Assembly (NCBI GenBank): GCA_050250875.1
Contig: JBFWNV010000005.1
Location: 182,116-246,115, forward strand
DNA from: CAWAYR01 sp050250875
GTDB lineage: Bacteria; Acidobacteriota; Vicinamibacteria; Vicinamibacterales; UBA2999
Direction of reading: 5' to 3'
Length of the DNA: 64,000 nt
This document shows, piece by piece, positions 17,586-26,967 of the stretch (its first letter is position 1; each line of letters begins with the position of its first letter). The notes under the pieces are model-generated. The model saw only the letters and a list, made by a program, of their open reading frames with translations. It was not told the origin of the DNA and did not search any database. The position numbers and the translations under genes are program-made.

Positions 17586-19115
17586 ATGAACAGCGGGTTG
17601 GCGAGGATGAGCAGGGCGGCGGCGCTGTGGACGGCGGCGGCGTGGACGGCCGCGTGGGGGCTCTTTGCCGGCGCCCCGGCCGCGCAGGTGCCGCCGGGGC
17701 GGCTGCAGATGGTCGTCGTGGTGGATGGGTTGCGTCCCGACCAGGTGACGGCCGAGGTGATGCCGCGCCTCCACGCCATGGCCGGTCGGGGCGTGCGCTT
17801 CACCCGCCATCACGCGGTGTTTCCGACCGTGACCAGGGTCAACGCCGCCACGTTCGTCACCGGCGTGCTGCCGGCCCGGCACGGCCTGCTCGGCAACAGC
17901 ATCTACATCCCGTCGGTCGATCCAGTGCGGCCGGTCGACACGGCCGACCACGAGGCGCTGTTGAAGGTGGCGGCGGCCGAGGGACGGCTGCTGACGGCGC
18001 CGACGCTGGGCCAGATGCTGGCGAACGCCGGCAAGCGCCTGCTCGTCGTGAGCTCCGGATCGTCCGGCTCGGCGCTGCTGCTGAGCCCCACCGACGATGC
18101 CGGCACCATCCTGCACACCGAGTTCGCGCGGCCGGCCGCGTGGCGATCGAAGGCGGTCGGCGCGCTCGGGCCGACGCCGGCGCCCGGGCTGCCCAACGCG
18201 GCGCGCAATCGCTACGCGACCGACCTGCTGCTGCGGATCGGCCTGCCCGAGGTGCGGCCCGACGTGGTGTTCGTCTGGTACAGCGACCCGGACACGACGG
18301 CGCACGCCCGCGGCCTCGACGCCGCCGAGACCCGCGCATCGCTCACCGCCGTGGACGGCGAGATCGGCCGCATCGAGGACGGGCTGCGCGCCGCGGGCCG
18401 GCTCGACGCCACCAACATCCTGGTGACGTCCGACCACGGGTTCGTCACGCTTACCGGCGGGTTCGACCTGGCGGCGCTGGTGAAGCCGTTCGCGCGCACG
18501 ATGCCGGATGGCACGCCCGACCTCGTCGTGGCCGGCGGGGCGGTGCATTTCCGCACGGCGCCGGACGACGCGCGCGTGAGGGCCGTGGTCGAGGCGTTGC
18601 AGCGGGCGCCGGCGGTCGGCGCGATCTTCACGCGTCGCGGCATCGCGGGCACGTTGGCGTTCGACCTGATCGGCTGGGGTCATGCCCGCGCGGCGGAGAT
18701 CCTGGTCTCGCCTGCGTGGAGCGACGCGGTGGTGGGCGGCACGCGCGGCACCAGCACCGCCAACGGCCGCGCCGGGCACGGCAGCAGCAGTCCTTTCGAG
18801 GTGACCAACACGCTGATCGCCGCCGGCCCCGACTTCCGCGTCCTGACGACGAGCGACCTGGCCACCGGCAACGTGGACATCACGCCGACGCTGCTGCGCC
18901 TGACCGGCATCGAGGCGCCGGCCGGAGCCTTCGACGGCCGGGTGCTCGACGAAGCGTTGCGCGCGACGGGGCGTCAGCCGCGGCCGGGGTCGGGCGGCGG
19001 TCGGACCGGCGGCCTCCCGGCGCCCGACACCTACCAGGCGACCCAGGAGTTCACCGAGGTGGACGGCGTCCGCTACTTCGATTTCGCCACCGCGACCCGC
19101 CGCACCGCGCGCTGA
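17586..19115 (+). CDS. Alkaline-phosphatase-superfamily type I phosphodiesterase/nucleotide pyrophosphatase
   Basis: A ~509-residue secreted enzyme: the signal peptide is followed by VVVVDGLRPDQV (first metal Asp), the Thr nucleophile region FPTVTRVNAATFVTG, SDPDTTAHA (Asp and His ligands), TSDHGF (Asp-His) and GRAGHGS (His). The metal set looks complete, so it probably hydrolyses phosphodiesters or nucleotides in the periplasm with two Zn ions. I take ATG 17586: TAGGAT at 17573-17578 lies 7 bases ahead, overlapping the earlier in-frame ATG at 17577 and making that one unlikely. Confidence 0.88.
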   Translation: MNSGLARMSRAAALWTAAAWTAAWGLFAGAPAAQVPPGRLQMVVVVDGLRPDQVTAEVMPRLHAMAGRGVRFTRHHAVFPTVTRVNAATFVTGVLPARHGLLGNSIYIPSVDPVRPVDTADHEALLKVAAAEGRLLTAPTLGQMLANAGKRLLVVSSGSSGSALLLSPTDDAGTILHTEFARPAAWRSKAVGALGPTPAPGLPNAARNRYATDLLLRIGLPEVRPDVVFVWYSDPDTTAHARGLDAAETRASLTAVDGEIGRIEDGLRAAGRLDATNILVTSDHGFVTLTGGFDLAALVKPFARTMPDGTPDLVVAGGAVHFRTAPDDARVRAVVEALQRAPAVGAIFTRRGIAGTLAFDLIGWGHARAAEILVSPAWSDAVVGGTRGTSTANGRAGHGSSSPFEVTNTLIAAGPDFRVLTTSDLATGNVDITPTLLRLTGIEAPAGAFDGRVLDEALRATGRQPRPGSGGGRTGGLPAPDTYQATQEFTEVDGVRYFDFATATRRTAR

Positions 19116-19266
19116 CCTCGACCGGGAAAAGGGGAGCGGCGCCGGTGCAACCGCGCCGCTCCCGAGGACCGGCCCCACAGGATGGCGTGGCCGTCGGGGG
19201 CCAGAGTGCCGCCGCCGGGCCCGCCAGGCGAGTGGCAGAATCGACGTATTTGATATCGTCGTTGCC

Positions 19267-20226
19267 ATGCGCATCCACGTCCTCGCCCTCGACCACGTCT
19301 TCGATCTCGGCCTGGCGGCGTGCCTCGACGTGTTCCAGACCGCCAACGAGCTGATCCGGATGGCCGATCTCGCGGTGGCGCCGTTCGACGTCCGGGTCGT
19401 CGGCGTGCGTCGCGACGTGCGGACGGCGCAGGGGCTGCGCGTGCCGGTGGCGCCGGTGACCGGGCCGGCCCCCGACTGCGTGATCGTCCCGGCCATCGCC
19501 TACAAGATGCCGGAGGCGCTCCAGGCCGCGCTCGGACGGCCCGACATCGCCGATGCGGTGGCCACTGTGCGGCGGTGGCACCGGCTGGGCGCCACGACGG
19601 CCGCCGCCTGCATCGGCACGTTCGTGCTGGCCGAGTCGGGACTGCTCGACGGCCAGCGGGCCACTACCACCTGGTGGCTGGCGCCGCTGTTCCGGCAACG
19701 GTATCCCGCCGTGCGGCTCGAGGAATCGCGCATGGTGGTGCCGAGCGGGCGGGTGGTGACCGCCGGCGCGGCGCTGAGCCACGTCGATCTCGCGCTGTGG
19801 CTCGTGCGCGGGGCCAGCCCGCAGCTCGCCGACCTGGTGGCGCGCTATCTCATCGTGGACGCGCGGCCGTCGCAGTCGGCCTACGCGATCGCCGACCATC
19901 TGGCGCACGCCGATCCGGTGGTGCAGCGTTTCGAAGCGTGGGCGCGCCGCCACCTCGCCGACCGCTTCTCGCTCGACGCCGCCGCCCGGGCCGCCGGCGC
20001 CAGCAAACGGACGCTGGCCCGCCGCACCGACCGGGTGCTGGGAACCACCCCACTCGACTTCGTGCAGCGGCTGCGCGTGGAGCGCGCCGTGCACCTGCTG
20101 AAGACCGCCGACGCCAGCGTGGACGACGTGGCCGCGCAGGTCGGCTACGCCGATGGGGTGACGCTCAGGGCGCTGCTGCGCCGCCGGCTGAAGCTCGGCG
20201 TGAAGGAGATCCGACGGGCGTCGTGA
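19267..20226 (+). CDS. GlxA-like AraC-family regulator (DJ-1/PfpI domain plus HTH)
   Basis: A 319-residue protein. Residues ~1-190 form a DJ-1/PfpI-like domain in which the nucleophile elbow TTAAACIGTFVLAESGLL keeps a Cys. Residues ~210-319 form an AraC-type double helix-turn-helix (FSLDAAARAAGASKRTLARRTDRVLG and ASVDDVAAQVGYADGVTLRALLRRR, shortened). Such proteins activate genes in response to small molecules. The gene stands alone, with the DUF1028 gene convergent 3 bases beyond its stop. Confidence 0.9.
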   Translation: MRIHVLALDHVFDLGLAACLDVFQTANELIRMADLAVAPFDVRVVGVRRDVRTAQGLRVPVAPVTGPAPDCVIVPAIAYKMPEALQAALGRPDIADAVATVRRWHRLGATTAAACIGTFVLAESGLLDGQRATTTWWLAPLFRQRYPAVRLEESRMVVPSGRVVTAGAALSHVDLALWLVRGASPQLADLVARYLIVDARPSQSAYAIADHLAHADPVVQRFEAWARRHLADRFSLDAAARAAGASKRTLARRTDRVLGTTPLDFVQRLRVERAVHLLKTADASVDDVAAQVGYADGVTLRALLRRRLKLGVKEIRRAS

Positions 20227-20229
20227 CCG

Positions 20230-21126
20230 CTACGGCGCGGCCGGCCTGAACGGCGTCGGGCCGGGGGCGGCGGTGCGCCGGCTGCCGGCCTTCTTCCAGG
20301 CGTCGTAACGCATCCGCAGCGTCTTCACCGGGTTGGCGCTCTCGCCCGGCTTCGTGTTCTCGTCGGTCACGCTGAGGTAGGCGAAGTACTGGCCGTCGTT
20401 GTGGGTGACGCCGACGGCGTCGTCCTTGTCGGCGATGGCGATGTAGGCGACGTGCGAGGTCTTGTCGTCGCACGGCAGGTGCGTGAGCGGGTTGTTGCCG
20501 CAGTTGCAGCGGGCGTCGCCGCCGTACTGATCGGCGGCTTCCATCGCCGCCATCACCCGGTCGGCCATCGTGCCGGTGGCGCGGGTGAAGGCCAGCGCCG
20601 CCATCATCACCACCTGGTCGCCGAACAGGATGTTGCCCTGCACCTGGTAGTAGATGTCGCCCACCTGGCCGCCCCAGTGCAGCGCCGCCGCCGAGTTGCC
20701 GCTGCCGCTGAAGCCGGCGCGGTTGTTGCGGGCGGTGATGGCTTCGCCCCGCGGCATCATCACGATGCCGAACTGGCGCCGCTGCACGTCGGGGTCCTGC
20801 TCGAGCAGCTCGATGATCTGCTCGGGCGGCGTGCCCTTCCGGATCTCGTCGTAGACGAGCATCTGGTTGCGCCGGGTGTTGTCCACGCCAGCCTGGCACG
20901 CGGCGACGCCGAGGCCGGGGACGATCACCGCCTGCACGTCCATCAGATCCCGCGACGCGTTGGGCTGGCGCTGCGGGAAGCCGGCCTGGCGCACGCAGGT
21001 GGCCGAGGCGATGATCACCTGCCCGGTCTTCGCATCCAGGGCGATGACCGACCAGGTGGCCGAGGCGGTGGCGGGGACGAGGGCGAGCAGGGTGGCGGCG
21101 AGGGCGACACGGACGAACCTGCGCAT
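20230..21126 (-). CDS. DUF1028 family exported Ntn-hydrolase-like protein
   Basis: A 298-residue protein with a signal peptide (VALAATLLALVPATASA). The mature protein begins TWSVIALDAKTGQVIIASATCV, followed by VPGLGVAACQAGVD and the GFSGSGN motif, typical of DUF1028 proteins, which share the fold of N-terminal-nucleophile hydrolases. A Cys-rich loop (CNCGNN) may bind metal or form disulfides. ATG 21126 places the signal peptide properly. Substrate unknown. Confidence 0.85.
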   Translation of the reverse strand: MRRFVRVALAATLLALVPATASATWSVIALDAKTGQVIIASATCVRQAGFPQRQPNASRDLMDVQAVIVPGLGVAACQAGVDNTRRNQMLVYDEIRKGTPPEQIIELLEQDPDVQRRQFGIVMMPRGEAITARNNRAGFSGSGNSAAALHWGGQVGDIYYQVQGNILFGDQVVMMAALAFTRATGTMADRVMAAMEAADQYGGDARCNCGNNPLTHLPCDDKTSHVAYIAIADKDDAVGVTHNDGQYFAYLSVTDENTKPGESANPVKTLRMRYDAWKKAGSRRTAAPGPTPFRPAAP

Positions 21127-21212
21127 GCGTTGGAAGCTCCTGATGGGCCGGTCGGCAGCCGACGCCCTGCAGTGTATGCGAACATCTGGGGCCGGACGAA
21201 AGGGCGGCACGG

Positions 21213-21653
21213 ATGCGATTCGAGGCGCGGGAACTGAAAGACTACGTGGAGCCGGTGCCGGCGGCCGACCTGGTGGTCGGCCGGGTGTACTTCAAGGTCG
21301 AGTACGCCGACCAGGACCTGATGGTGCCCAGGCTCGACGCGGTGGTCTACATCGGCCGCGACCTGCATCCCGGGGGGCCGGGGCTCTACTTCCAGGACGT
21401 GGACTCGTATCTCGGCGGCCGGCGCTTCAGCGTCGGCGATCTCGAGGGCGCCGACGTCTTTCCGCTCGAGCCCGATCAGCACAGCGTGGCGTGGGAGGAC
21501 GACGACTCGCGGTTCGAGTACGAGCGGTCGTCCGCCCTGTCGGACGTGTGCGAGTTCGACGACGCGCTCGACCAGCTGCTGGCGTGCTCGCTGCGCCGCA
21601 AGACGTGGAATGGCCGCGTGCGTCCGATCGCGCCCGGTCGCCACGCCGAGTAG
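21213..21653 (+). CDS. Hypothetical cytoplasmic protein
   Basis: A 146-residue acidic protein without signal peptide or membrane segments. It is rich in beta-type segments (RVYFKVEYADQDLMVPRLDAVVYIGRDL) and looks like a small folded domain. I do not recognise the family. It is transcribed divergently from the DUF1028 gene and is convergent with the amidohydrolase gene. Codon use is like that of its neighbours. Confidence 0.7.
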   Translation: MRFEARELKDYVEPVPAADLVVGRVYFKVEYADQDLMVPRLDAVVYIGRDLHPGGPGLYFQDVDSYLGGRRFSVGDLEGADVFPLEPDQHSVAWEDDDSRFEYERSSALSDVCEFDDALDQLLACSLRRKTWNGRVRPIAPGRHAE

Positions 21654-21679
21654 GCCGGCTCTTCAGAGCCGCCGATCGA

Positions 21680-22657
21680 CTACAGCCCGTACACCCGCTT
21701 GGCGTTGCCGCCCAGAATCCCGGCCTTCTGATCCTCGGGCAGCGGCAGTCCCGTGAGCGCCGTCTTCATCTTCTGGATGCTGCCGATCTGGTGCGGGTAG
21801 TCGCTGCCGGCCAGGATGCGATCGGCGCCGGCGAACTGCACGGCCAGCATCAAGGCGTTCTGGTCGAAGTTGACCGTGTCGAAGTGGAACTGCTTCAGGT
21901 ACTCGGTGGGCGGCTTGGTGATGTTCTTCCGGCACTCGGCGAACGCCTCGTAGCCGCGATCCAGCCGCTCCGCCAGATAGGGAATCGCGCCGCCGAGGTG
22001 GCCGAGCACCCACTTGATGCGCGGATAGCGGTGCGGCACGCCGGCGAACACCAGGTGCGCGGTGGCCAGCGTGGTGTCCATCAGGAAGCCGACCAGCGGC
22101 ATCAGCCAGTAGTCCTTCATCGCCTCGACGCCGAGCGGATACATCGGGTGGATGTGGATGACGGCGCCGAGCGCGTCGGCCTTGGCCCAGAGCGGCTCGT
22201 AGCGCGCATCGGCCAGGGCCACGCCGTTGACGTTGCTGAACACCATGGCGCCGGGCAGGCCGTGCTCCTTCATCGCCCGTTCGAGCTCGACGACCGACGC
22301 TGCCGGGTCGTTGAGCGGCAGCGTGGCCAGGGCCGAGAAGTGCCGCGAGCGCTCCCGGGCGATGCGGCCCAGGCAGTCGTTGACCAGCCGCGCCCACTCG
22401 GTGGCCAGCGCCGGCCCCTCGACGTGGACGCCGGGCGTGGTGAAGGTGATCACCTGCCTGGTGACGCCGAGCTGGTCGAGCACGTCCTGCCGGTAGTCGA
22501 TGTCGCGGTGGCCCTTGACGACGATGTTGTAGTCGCCGGGGTAGTGCACGCGCGGGTTGCCCTCGGCGTCTTCGTCCACGGTGATCGAGCTGCGGCCCTT
22601 GCGCAGCTCGTCGAGGTATTCGGGCGGATAGTAGTGGTTGTGGACGTCGAGGATCAT
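21680..22657 (-). CDS. Amidohydrolase-2 family (ACMSD-like) metal-dependent hydrolase
   Basis: A 325-residue TIM-barrel protein. The first strand gives the metal motif DVHNHYYP; VIHIHPMYP holds another metal His, WVLGHLGGAIPYLAERLD the third, and ILAGSDYPHQIG the catalytic Asp. The order matches ACMSD-like decarboxylases and hydrolases of aromatic breakdown. No leader is seen, so it is cytoplasmic. TAGCCT lies 9 bases before the ATG at 22657. Possible aromatic-degradation role, not provable here. Confidence 0.87.
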   Translation of the reverse strand: MILDVHNHYYPPEYLDELRKGRSSITVDEDAEGNPRVHYPGDYNIVVKGHRDIDYRQDVLDQLGVTRQVITFTTPGVHVEGPALATEWARLVNDCLGRIARERSRHFSALATLPLNDPAASVVELERAMKEHGLPGAMVFSNVNGVALADARYEPLWAKADALGAVIHIHPMYPLGVEAMKDYWLMPLVGFLMDTTLATAHLVFAGVPHRYPRIKWVLGHLGGAIPYLAERLDRGYEAFAECRKNITKPPTEYLKQFHFDTVNFDQNALMLAVQFAGADRILAGSDYPHQIGSIQKMKTALTGLPLPEDQKAGILGGNAKRVYGL

Positions 22658-22712
22658 GCCGGGCCGAGGCTAACACATACGCCGCAGGACTTCACCTGCG
22701 CCGCGACCGTCC

Positions 22713-23621
22713 TCACAGGCCGAAGTGCACGCCGACGCCGACGTAGGAGATGTCGTCCTGGAAGAACTGCCCGTAGGGCGACGGGCCGTCGTAGACCTCC
22801 AGCATCAGCGACACGAGCCGGCCCGGATGGCGCCCCGGGCCACCCCGCACGAACTCGATGCCGGCGCGGCCGCTGACCGCCGGCGACCAGTCGAACCGCT
22901 CGCTCGACTTGACGTCGACGCCGCCCACCAGCTGCACCGCGCCGGCGCGGCCGGTGCGCAGCTCCGCGCCGCCGTGGAACAGCCTGGCGGCCAGCGTGTC
23001 GGGCTCGCGCCGGAACACCCGTTCGCCGCCGGCATAGAGGCGCAGCGGCCCCAGCTCCTGCGAGACGATCAGCTCGGCCGACTCGAACGACAGGTTCTCG
23101 CGCTCGACGTCTTCGCTGCGCAGCAGGTACTCGTCGCCGAGATGCGAGCTCTGGTGGTAGACGCGCGCCCGCAGGCTGAAGCCGCGGCGGCGGAAGGTGA
23201 TCGGCAGGCCGATTACGAAGTCGACGTTGATGAGGTCGCTCGACGGCACGCCCAGATCGAACTGCGCGAAGATGCTGCCGGTGACGTCGAGCTGGAGGCC
23301 TTCGCCGACCGACGGCCCGCCCACGCGCAGCAGCCCGAAGGCGTCGCCGAGGCCGACGGCGCCGATGGTGAGGTCCTCACCGCCCGGATCCTGGAGCGAC
23401 GGGAAGCTGCCGCGCAGCAGGGTGACGAAGCTTCGCGGCTCTTTCGGATCGGCGACCAGCGGACAGAAGATCTGGTCGGTCGGGAAGGCGACGGTGCCAA
23501 GGCCCTCGTCCTGGTGGACGCCGGGGCCGCAGCGCGACGCGAACTGGGCGACGGCGACGTGGGTCTGCCCGAGAACGAGCAGCAGCGTGACCACCGCAGG
23601 AGCCGAGCGCCAGCCGGGCAT
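22713..23621 (-). CDS. DUF1207 family exported protein
   Basis: A 302-residue protein with a signal peptide (VVTLLLVLGQTHVAVA). The mature part is rich in amphipathic strands (FSLRARVYHQSSHLGDEYL, GPLRLYAGGERVF) and ends in an aromatic-containing strand (VGVGVHFGL), suggesting an outer-membrane beta-barrel. The HQSSHLGDEY stretch is characteristic of DUF1207 proteins. GGAGGTG lies shortly before ATG 23621 as a ribosome site. Function unknown. Confidence 0.75.
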   Translation of the reverse strand: MPGWRSAPAVVTLLLVLGQTHVAVAQFASRCGPGVHQDEGLGTVAFPTDQIFCPLVADPKEPRSFVTLLRGSFPSLQDPGGEDLTIGAVGLGDAFGLLRVGGPSVGEGLQLDVTGSIFAQFDLGVPSSDLINVDFVIGLPITFRRRGFSLRARVYHQSSHLGDEYLLRSEDVERENLSFESAELIVSQELGPLRLYAGGERVFRREPDTLAARLFHGGAELRTGRAGAVQLVGGVDVKSSERFDWSPAVSGRAGIEFVRGGPGRHPGRLVSLMLEVYDGPSPYGQFFQDDISYVGVGVHFGL

Positions 23622-23692
23622 GGGTGCACCTCCGCGGGGGAAAGCCAGAGTACCACGGACGACGCCGGCGGCGCGGGCCCTTGTCCGCGTGG

Positions 23693-25024
23693 CTAGCGCC
23701 GCCGCCGCGTCACCCAGCGCGCCACCGGCCACCCGCTGGCGACCACCGCCGCCCCGAACAGGGCCTCGGACGGCGAGACGCGCAGCTGGTTGACGACGAT
23801 CGCCGCCGACGCCACGATGAACAGCAGCGGCGCCACCGGATAGCCCCACATCCGGTAGGCGGGGCGATAGGAGCCGCGCCGGCGGAGGACGAAGAGGCCG
23901 GCCGTCATGAGCGCGAAGAAGAACCACTCCATGTAGATGACGCGGCCGAACAGCGTGGGGTAGCTGCCGGTGAGCACCAGCACCGACGCCCACACCGCCT
24001 GCAGGACGATGGCCCGATGCGGCGTGCGGTAGGTGGGATGCACGGCGTTGACCCACGGCAGCATCACGCCGTCCTGGGCCATCGACAGGTACATGCGCGG
24101 CCCGGCCAGGATGATGCCGGTGAGGGCGCCGAAGGCCGAGACGACGACCAATGCCGAGACGGCCGAGGCGGCGCCGTCGCCGACCAGGCGTTGCGCGACA
24201 TCGGCGGCGATGCGCGGTGACTGCCGCACCGCCTCGAGCGGCAGGACGTAGAGGTAGACGGCGTTCAGGCCTATGTAGCACACGGTGACCACGAGGACGC
24301 CGATGGTGAGGGCGCGCGGCAGCGTGCGCACTGGATCGGTGGTCTCTCCGGCGGTGTAGGTGACCATGTGCCAGCCGCCGAAGGCGAACAGCCCGGCGCC
24401 GATGCCGAGCAGCAGGCGATCGAGCGGCACCGCCGCCAGCTCGGCGACGCTTACCGTCCAGGCATCGCCGCCGCCCGCCCCCGACAGCGCCACACCGCCG
24501 ACCAGCAGCGCGACCACGGCCAGCAGCTTGGCCGCGGTGATCGTCGTCTGCACCGTGGTGCCGGCGCGGACGCCCGCGTAGTTGATGGCCGAGATGACGA
24601 CGATGACGGCGGCGGCGGTGACCTGCTGCTGCAGCGGCGACAGCTCGACGAAGTAGCCGATGTAGCGGGCGCACACCATCGAGATGGCGGCGATGATGCC
24701 CGAGTGGATGCTCCAGAAGTTGGCCCAGCCCCACATGAAGGCGACGCGCGTGGAGAACGCCTCGCGCAGGAACACGTAGACGCCACCGGTGTGCGGAAAG
24801 GCCGAGGCCAGCTCGGCGCACACCAGCGCGCCGATGAAGGTGAGCAGGCCGGCCAGCGACCAGGCGACGAGGATGCCGGTGATGGTGGGCACCTCGCGGG
24901 TGATCTCGGACGGCTGCACGAAGATCGACGTGCCGATGATCGTGCCGATGACGATGGCCGCCGCCTGTGGCAGGCCGATGGCGCGGGTGAGCTGCGGGAT
25001 CTCGGGCGCGGTCGGCGCGGCCAT
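23693..25024 (-). CDS. APC-superfamily amino-acid permease
   Basis: A 443-residue polytopic protein with about 12 hydrophobic segments and no signal peptide. The N-terminus (LPQAAAIVIGTIIGTSIFVQPSEI) holds the GxIIGxxIF helix-1 motif of LAT/APC amino-acid exchangers; FAFGGWHMVTYTAGE is the conserved helix-6 region. It probably moves amino acids across the inner membrane. TAGACT is 9 bases before the ATG at 25024. Confidence 0.9.
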   Translation of the reverse strand: MAAPTAPEIPQLTRAIGLPQAAAIVIGTIIGTSIFVQPSEITREVPTITGILVAWSLAGLLTFIGALVCAELASAFPHTGGVYVFLREAFSTRVAFMWGWANFWSIHSGIIAAISMVCARYIGYFVELSPLQQQVTAAAVIVVISAINYAGVRAGTTVQTTITAAKLLAVVALLVGGVALSGAGGGDAWTVSVAELAAVPLDRLLLGIGAGLFAFGGWHMVTYTAGETTDPVRTLPRALTIGVLVVTVCYIGLNAVYLYVLPLEAVRQSPRIAADVAQRLVGDGAASAVSALVVVSAFGALTGIILAGPRMYLSMAQDGVMLPWVNAVHPTYRTPHRAIVLQAVWASVLVLTGSYPTLFGRVIYMEWFFFALMTAGLFVLRRRGSYRPAYRMWGYPVAPLLFIVASAAIVVNQLRVSPSEALFGAAVVASGWPVARWVTRRRR

Positions 25025-25185
25025 GACCGGGGGAGTCTAACAGCCCGCGGCCGGCGTGGCCGGGGGCACTCGTTATGACCTTGTAAAGAGCGGGGCACGT
25101 CAGGCTGCCCGCGCGATTGACATCGCCTCGGGTCGTCCGTAGTGTTCGCTGCGCCACCTGAACCATCGACGGCTGGCCTCCGACC

Positions 25186-25629
25186 ATGGCGGATACCTGG
25201 CGCGCAGCTCACGGCCATCGACTCATTCAGGCCGGCATGACGTTGTTCCTCCTCGCGCTGATCGTCGGACTGGCCGTGCCGGCGTTCGCCGTGCCGCGCC
25301 TGGCGTTGTCGGTGCACCTGCTCGGCGTGCTGCAGGGCGTGTTCCTGATGGTGCTGGGGCTGGTGTGGCCGCGACTGACGCTGAGGCGGGGCCTGTCTCG
25401 CGCGGCCGCTGGCCTGGCGGTGTATGGCTGCGTCGCGGCGTTGCTGGCCAACGGGGTGGCGGCCGTGACCGGCGGCAGCGGCATGCTGCCCCTGGCCTCG
25501 GCCGGGGCGCGCAGCGCGCCCGGCTGGGAGCTGGCGATCACGCTGGGCCTTCGTAGCGCCGCCGTGGCGCTGATCGGCGCCGTGGCGCTCACCTTGTGGG
25601 GGCTGCGCGCGTCGCCGGCGGGTGACTGA
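25186..25629 (+). CDS. Small four-helix membrane protein, hydroxylaminobenzene-mutase (HabA)-like
   Basis: A 147-residue protein with four hydrophobic helices. The opening HGHRLIQAGMTLFLLALIVGL ... AVPRLALSVHLLGVLQGVFLMVLGLVWPRL is close to my memory of HabA-type mutases, which rearrange hydroxylaminobenzene to aminophenol. The assignment is from motif memory only. It is the last ordinary chromosomal gene before the integron integrase. Confidence 0.55.
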   Translation: MADTWRAAHGHRLIQAGMTLFLLALIVGLAVPAFAVPRLALSVHLLGVLQGVFLMVLGLVWPRLTLRRGLSRAAAGLAVYGCVAALLANGVAAVTGGSGMLPLASAGARSAPGWELAITLGLRSAAVALIGAVALTLWGLRASPAGD

Positions 25630-25683
25630 GTGTTCCTCCGCCCTCCACCAGCGCAGAATCCGCCGCGCTGACCGGCCGTCGCG

Positions 25684-26751
25684 ATGGCAGGAATAGCGAG
25701 CGACGGGCACGCCAGCCGGCTCTGGCGCGGGAATCGGCGTTGGCACGCGTCTGTCACCGCCAGCGGCGTGGACGACACCGACGCGACGCGGCCCCGGCCC
25801 CGGCTGCTCGACCGCGTGCGCAGCGCACTCCGCCTGCGCCACTACAGCCGACGCACTGAAGAGGCCTATTCGGCGTGGATCCGCCGCTTCATCCGCCACC
25901 ATGGGCTGCGCCATCCCGCGACGATGGGGGCAGGGGAGGTGGTGGCGTTCCTGACGCACCTGGCGGAAGTCGAGCGGGTGAGCGCTTCGACGCAGAACCA
26001 GGCGCTCGGCGCACTGCTGTTTCTCTATCGGACCGTGCTGCGGCAGGACGTGGGCGCGCTCGATGGCCTGGTGCGGGCGCGCATGCCGGAACGCCTGCCG
26101 GTGGTGATGGGCCGGGAGGAAGTGCGCTTGGTGCTCGGTCTTCTCCCGGAACCCTACCGGCTGATCGCCACGCTGCTGTACGGCGCCGGGCTCCGCCTGA
26201 CCGAATGCCTGGAGTTGCGGATCAAGGATTTGGACCTCGATCGACAGCAGATCATCGTGCGCCGCGGCAAGGGTGCCAAGGACCGCGCCGTGCCGCTGCC
26301 ACGCCTGGCCCTGGGGCGGCTTTCGGTGCACCTGCGGGAGGTGCGCGGCACCTTCGCTGCCGACCGCCGGTCCGGAGTAGGTGGCGTGGCGATGCCGGAC
26401 GGACTCGACCGGAAGTACCCGAACGCGTCCCGCGATTGGGCGTGGCAGTACGTGTTCCCGGCCGGGCGGGTCTGCCGCGACTCGCGCTGGGGCGGGCCGA
26501 CCCGCTTCCACTTGCACGAGTCAGCGGTGCAGCGGGAGGTGAAGGCCGCCGTGCGCCGCGCCGGTGTGGCCAAGCGGGTGAGCTGCCACACCTTCCGGCA
26601 CTCGTTTGCGACACACCTGCTCGAGGACGGGTACGACATCCGCACGGTGCAGGAACTGCTCGGCCACCGCGATGTAAGCACCACGATGCTCTATACCCAC
26701 GTGCTGCGGCGCGGCGCGATGGGCGTGCGGAGTCCGGCAGATGCCCTGTGA
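25684..26751 (+). CDS. intI: Integron integrase (tyrosine recombinase)
   Basis: A 355-residue protein. The N-terminal SAM-like DNA-binding domain spans ~40-135 (RLRHYSRRTEEAYSAWIRRFI). Catalytic residues are Arg171 (GAGLRLTE), a Lys in the RRGKGAKDR beta-turn, His302 and Arg305 (CHTFRHSFATHLL), His328 (LLGHRD) and Tyr337 (TMLYTHV). Residues ~240-260 (LDRKYPNASRDWAWQYVFPA) are the extra segment that marks integron integrases and binds the extrahelical bases of attC. It recombines attC with attI to capture cassettes. GTG 25756 is an alternative start. No LexA box was found in the short upstream gap. The gene faces its array, the reverse of class 1. Confidence 0.95.
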   Translation: MAGIASDGHASRLWRGNRRWHASVTASGVDDTDATRPRPRLLDRVRSALRLRHYSRRTEEAYSAWIRRFIRHHGLRHPATMGAGEVVAFLTHLAEVERVSASTQNQALGALLFLYRTVLRQDVGALDGLVRARMPERLPVVMGREEVRLVLGLLPEPYRLIATLLYGAGLRLTECLELRIKDLDLDRQQIIVRRGKGAKDRAVPLPRLALGRLSVHLREVRGTFAADRRSGVGGVAMPDGLDRKYPNASRDWAWQYVFPAGRVCRDSRWGGPTRFHLHESAVQREVKAAVRRAGVAKRVSCHTFRHSFATHLLEDGYDIRTVQELLGHRDVSTTMLYTHVLRRGAMGVRSPADAL

Positions 26752-26921
26752 CCCATAGCCGAGGTGCCGATCTGCGACGGTGCGGAACGATCTGTGATCC
26801 TGACAAGCGCCGCAGTGATCCGCATGCCGCCCGACTCCTGGTTACCGGTGCTACCATCCTGCGACAGAACTACTTGCGGGCCGGACGCGCGCTTGCGTCC
26901 TCCCGGATTAGGCTGACGGAC

Positions 26922-26967
26922 TTCGCAGGATCCTGGGCGGGGTTCGCAGGTCCAATATTAGTTAGAC
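26922..26967 (+). other. attI: Candidate attI recombination site
   Basis: The insertion core GTTAGAC lies at 26961-26967. Four bases upstream is GTCCAAT (26950-26956), matching the inverted partner box RYYYAAC, giving a simple site of two facing integrase boxes. Two direct copies of TTCGCAGG (26922-26929 and 26943-26950), 21 bases apart and on the same face of the helix, resemble the accessory direct repeats of attI1. The site is 3' of intI, 170-216 bases past its stop. The remaining gap (26752-26921) has no gene; the cassette promoter may lie there, but none stands out. Confidence 0.65.

Noticed and set aside
25630..25683. LexA box before intI, as in class 1 and Vibrio integrons
   Set aside because: No CTGT-N8-ACAG-like sequence is present in the short gap before the integrase start.
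25684..26751. Phage integrase or XerC/XerD recombinase
   Set aside because: The LDRKYPNASRDWAWQYVFPA segment and the adjacent attC array identify an integron integrase; no phage genes are nearby.
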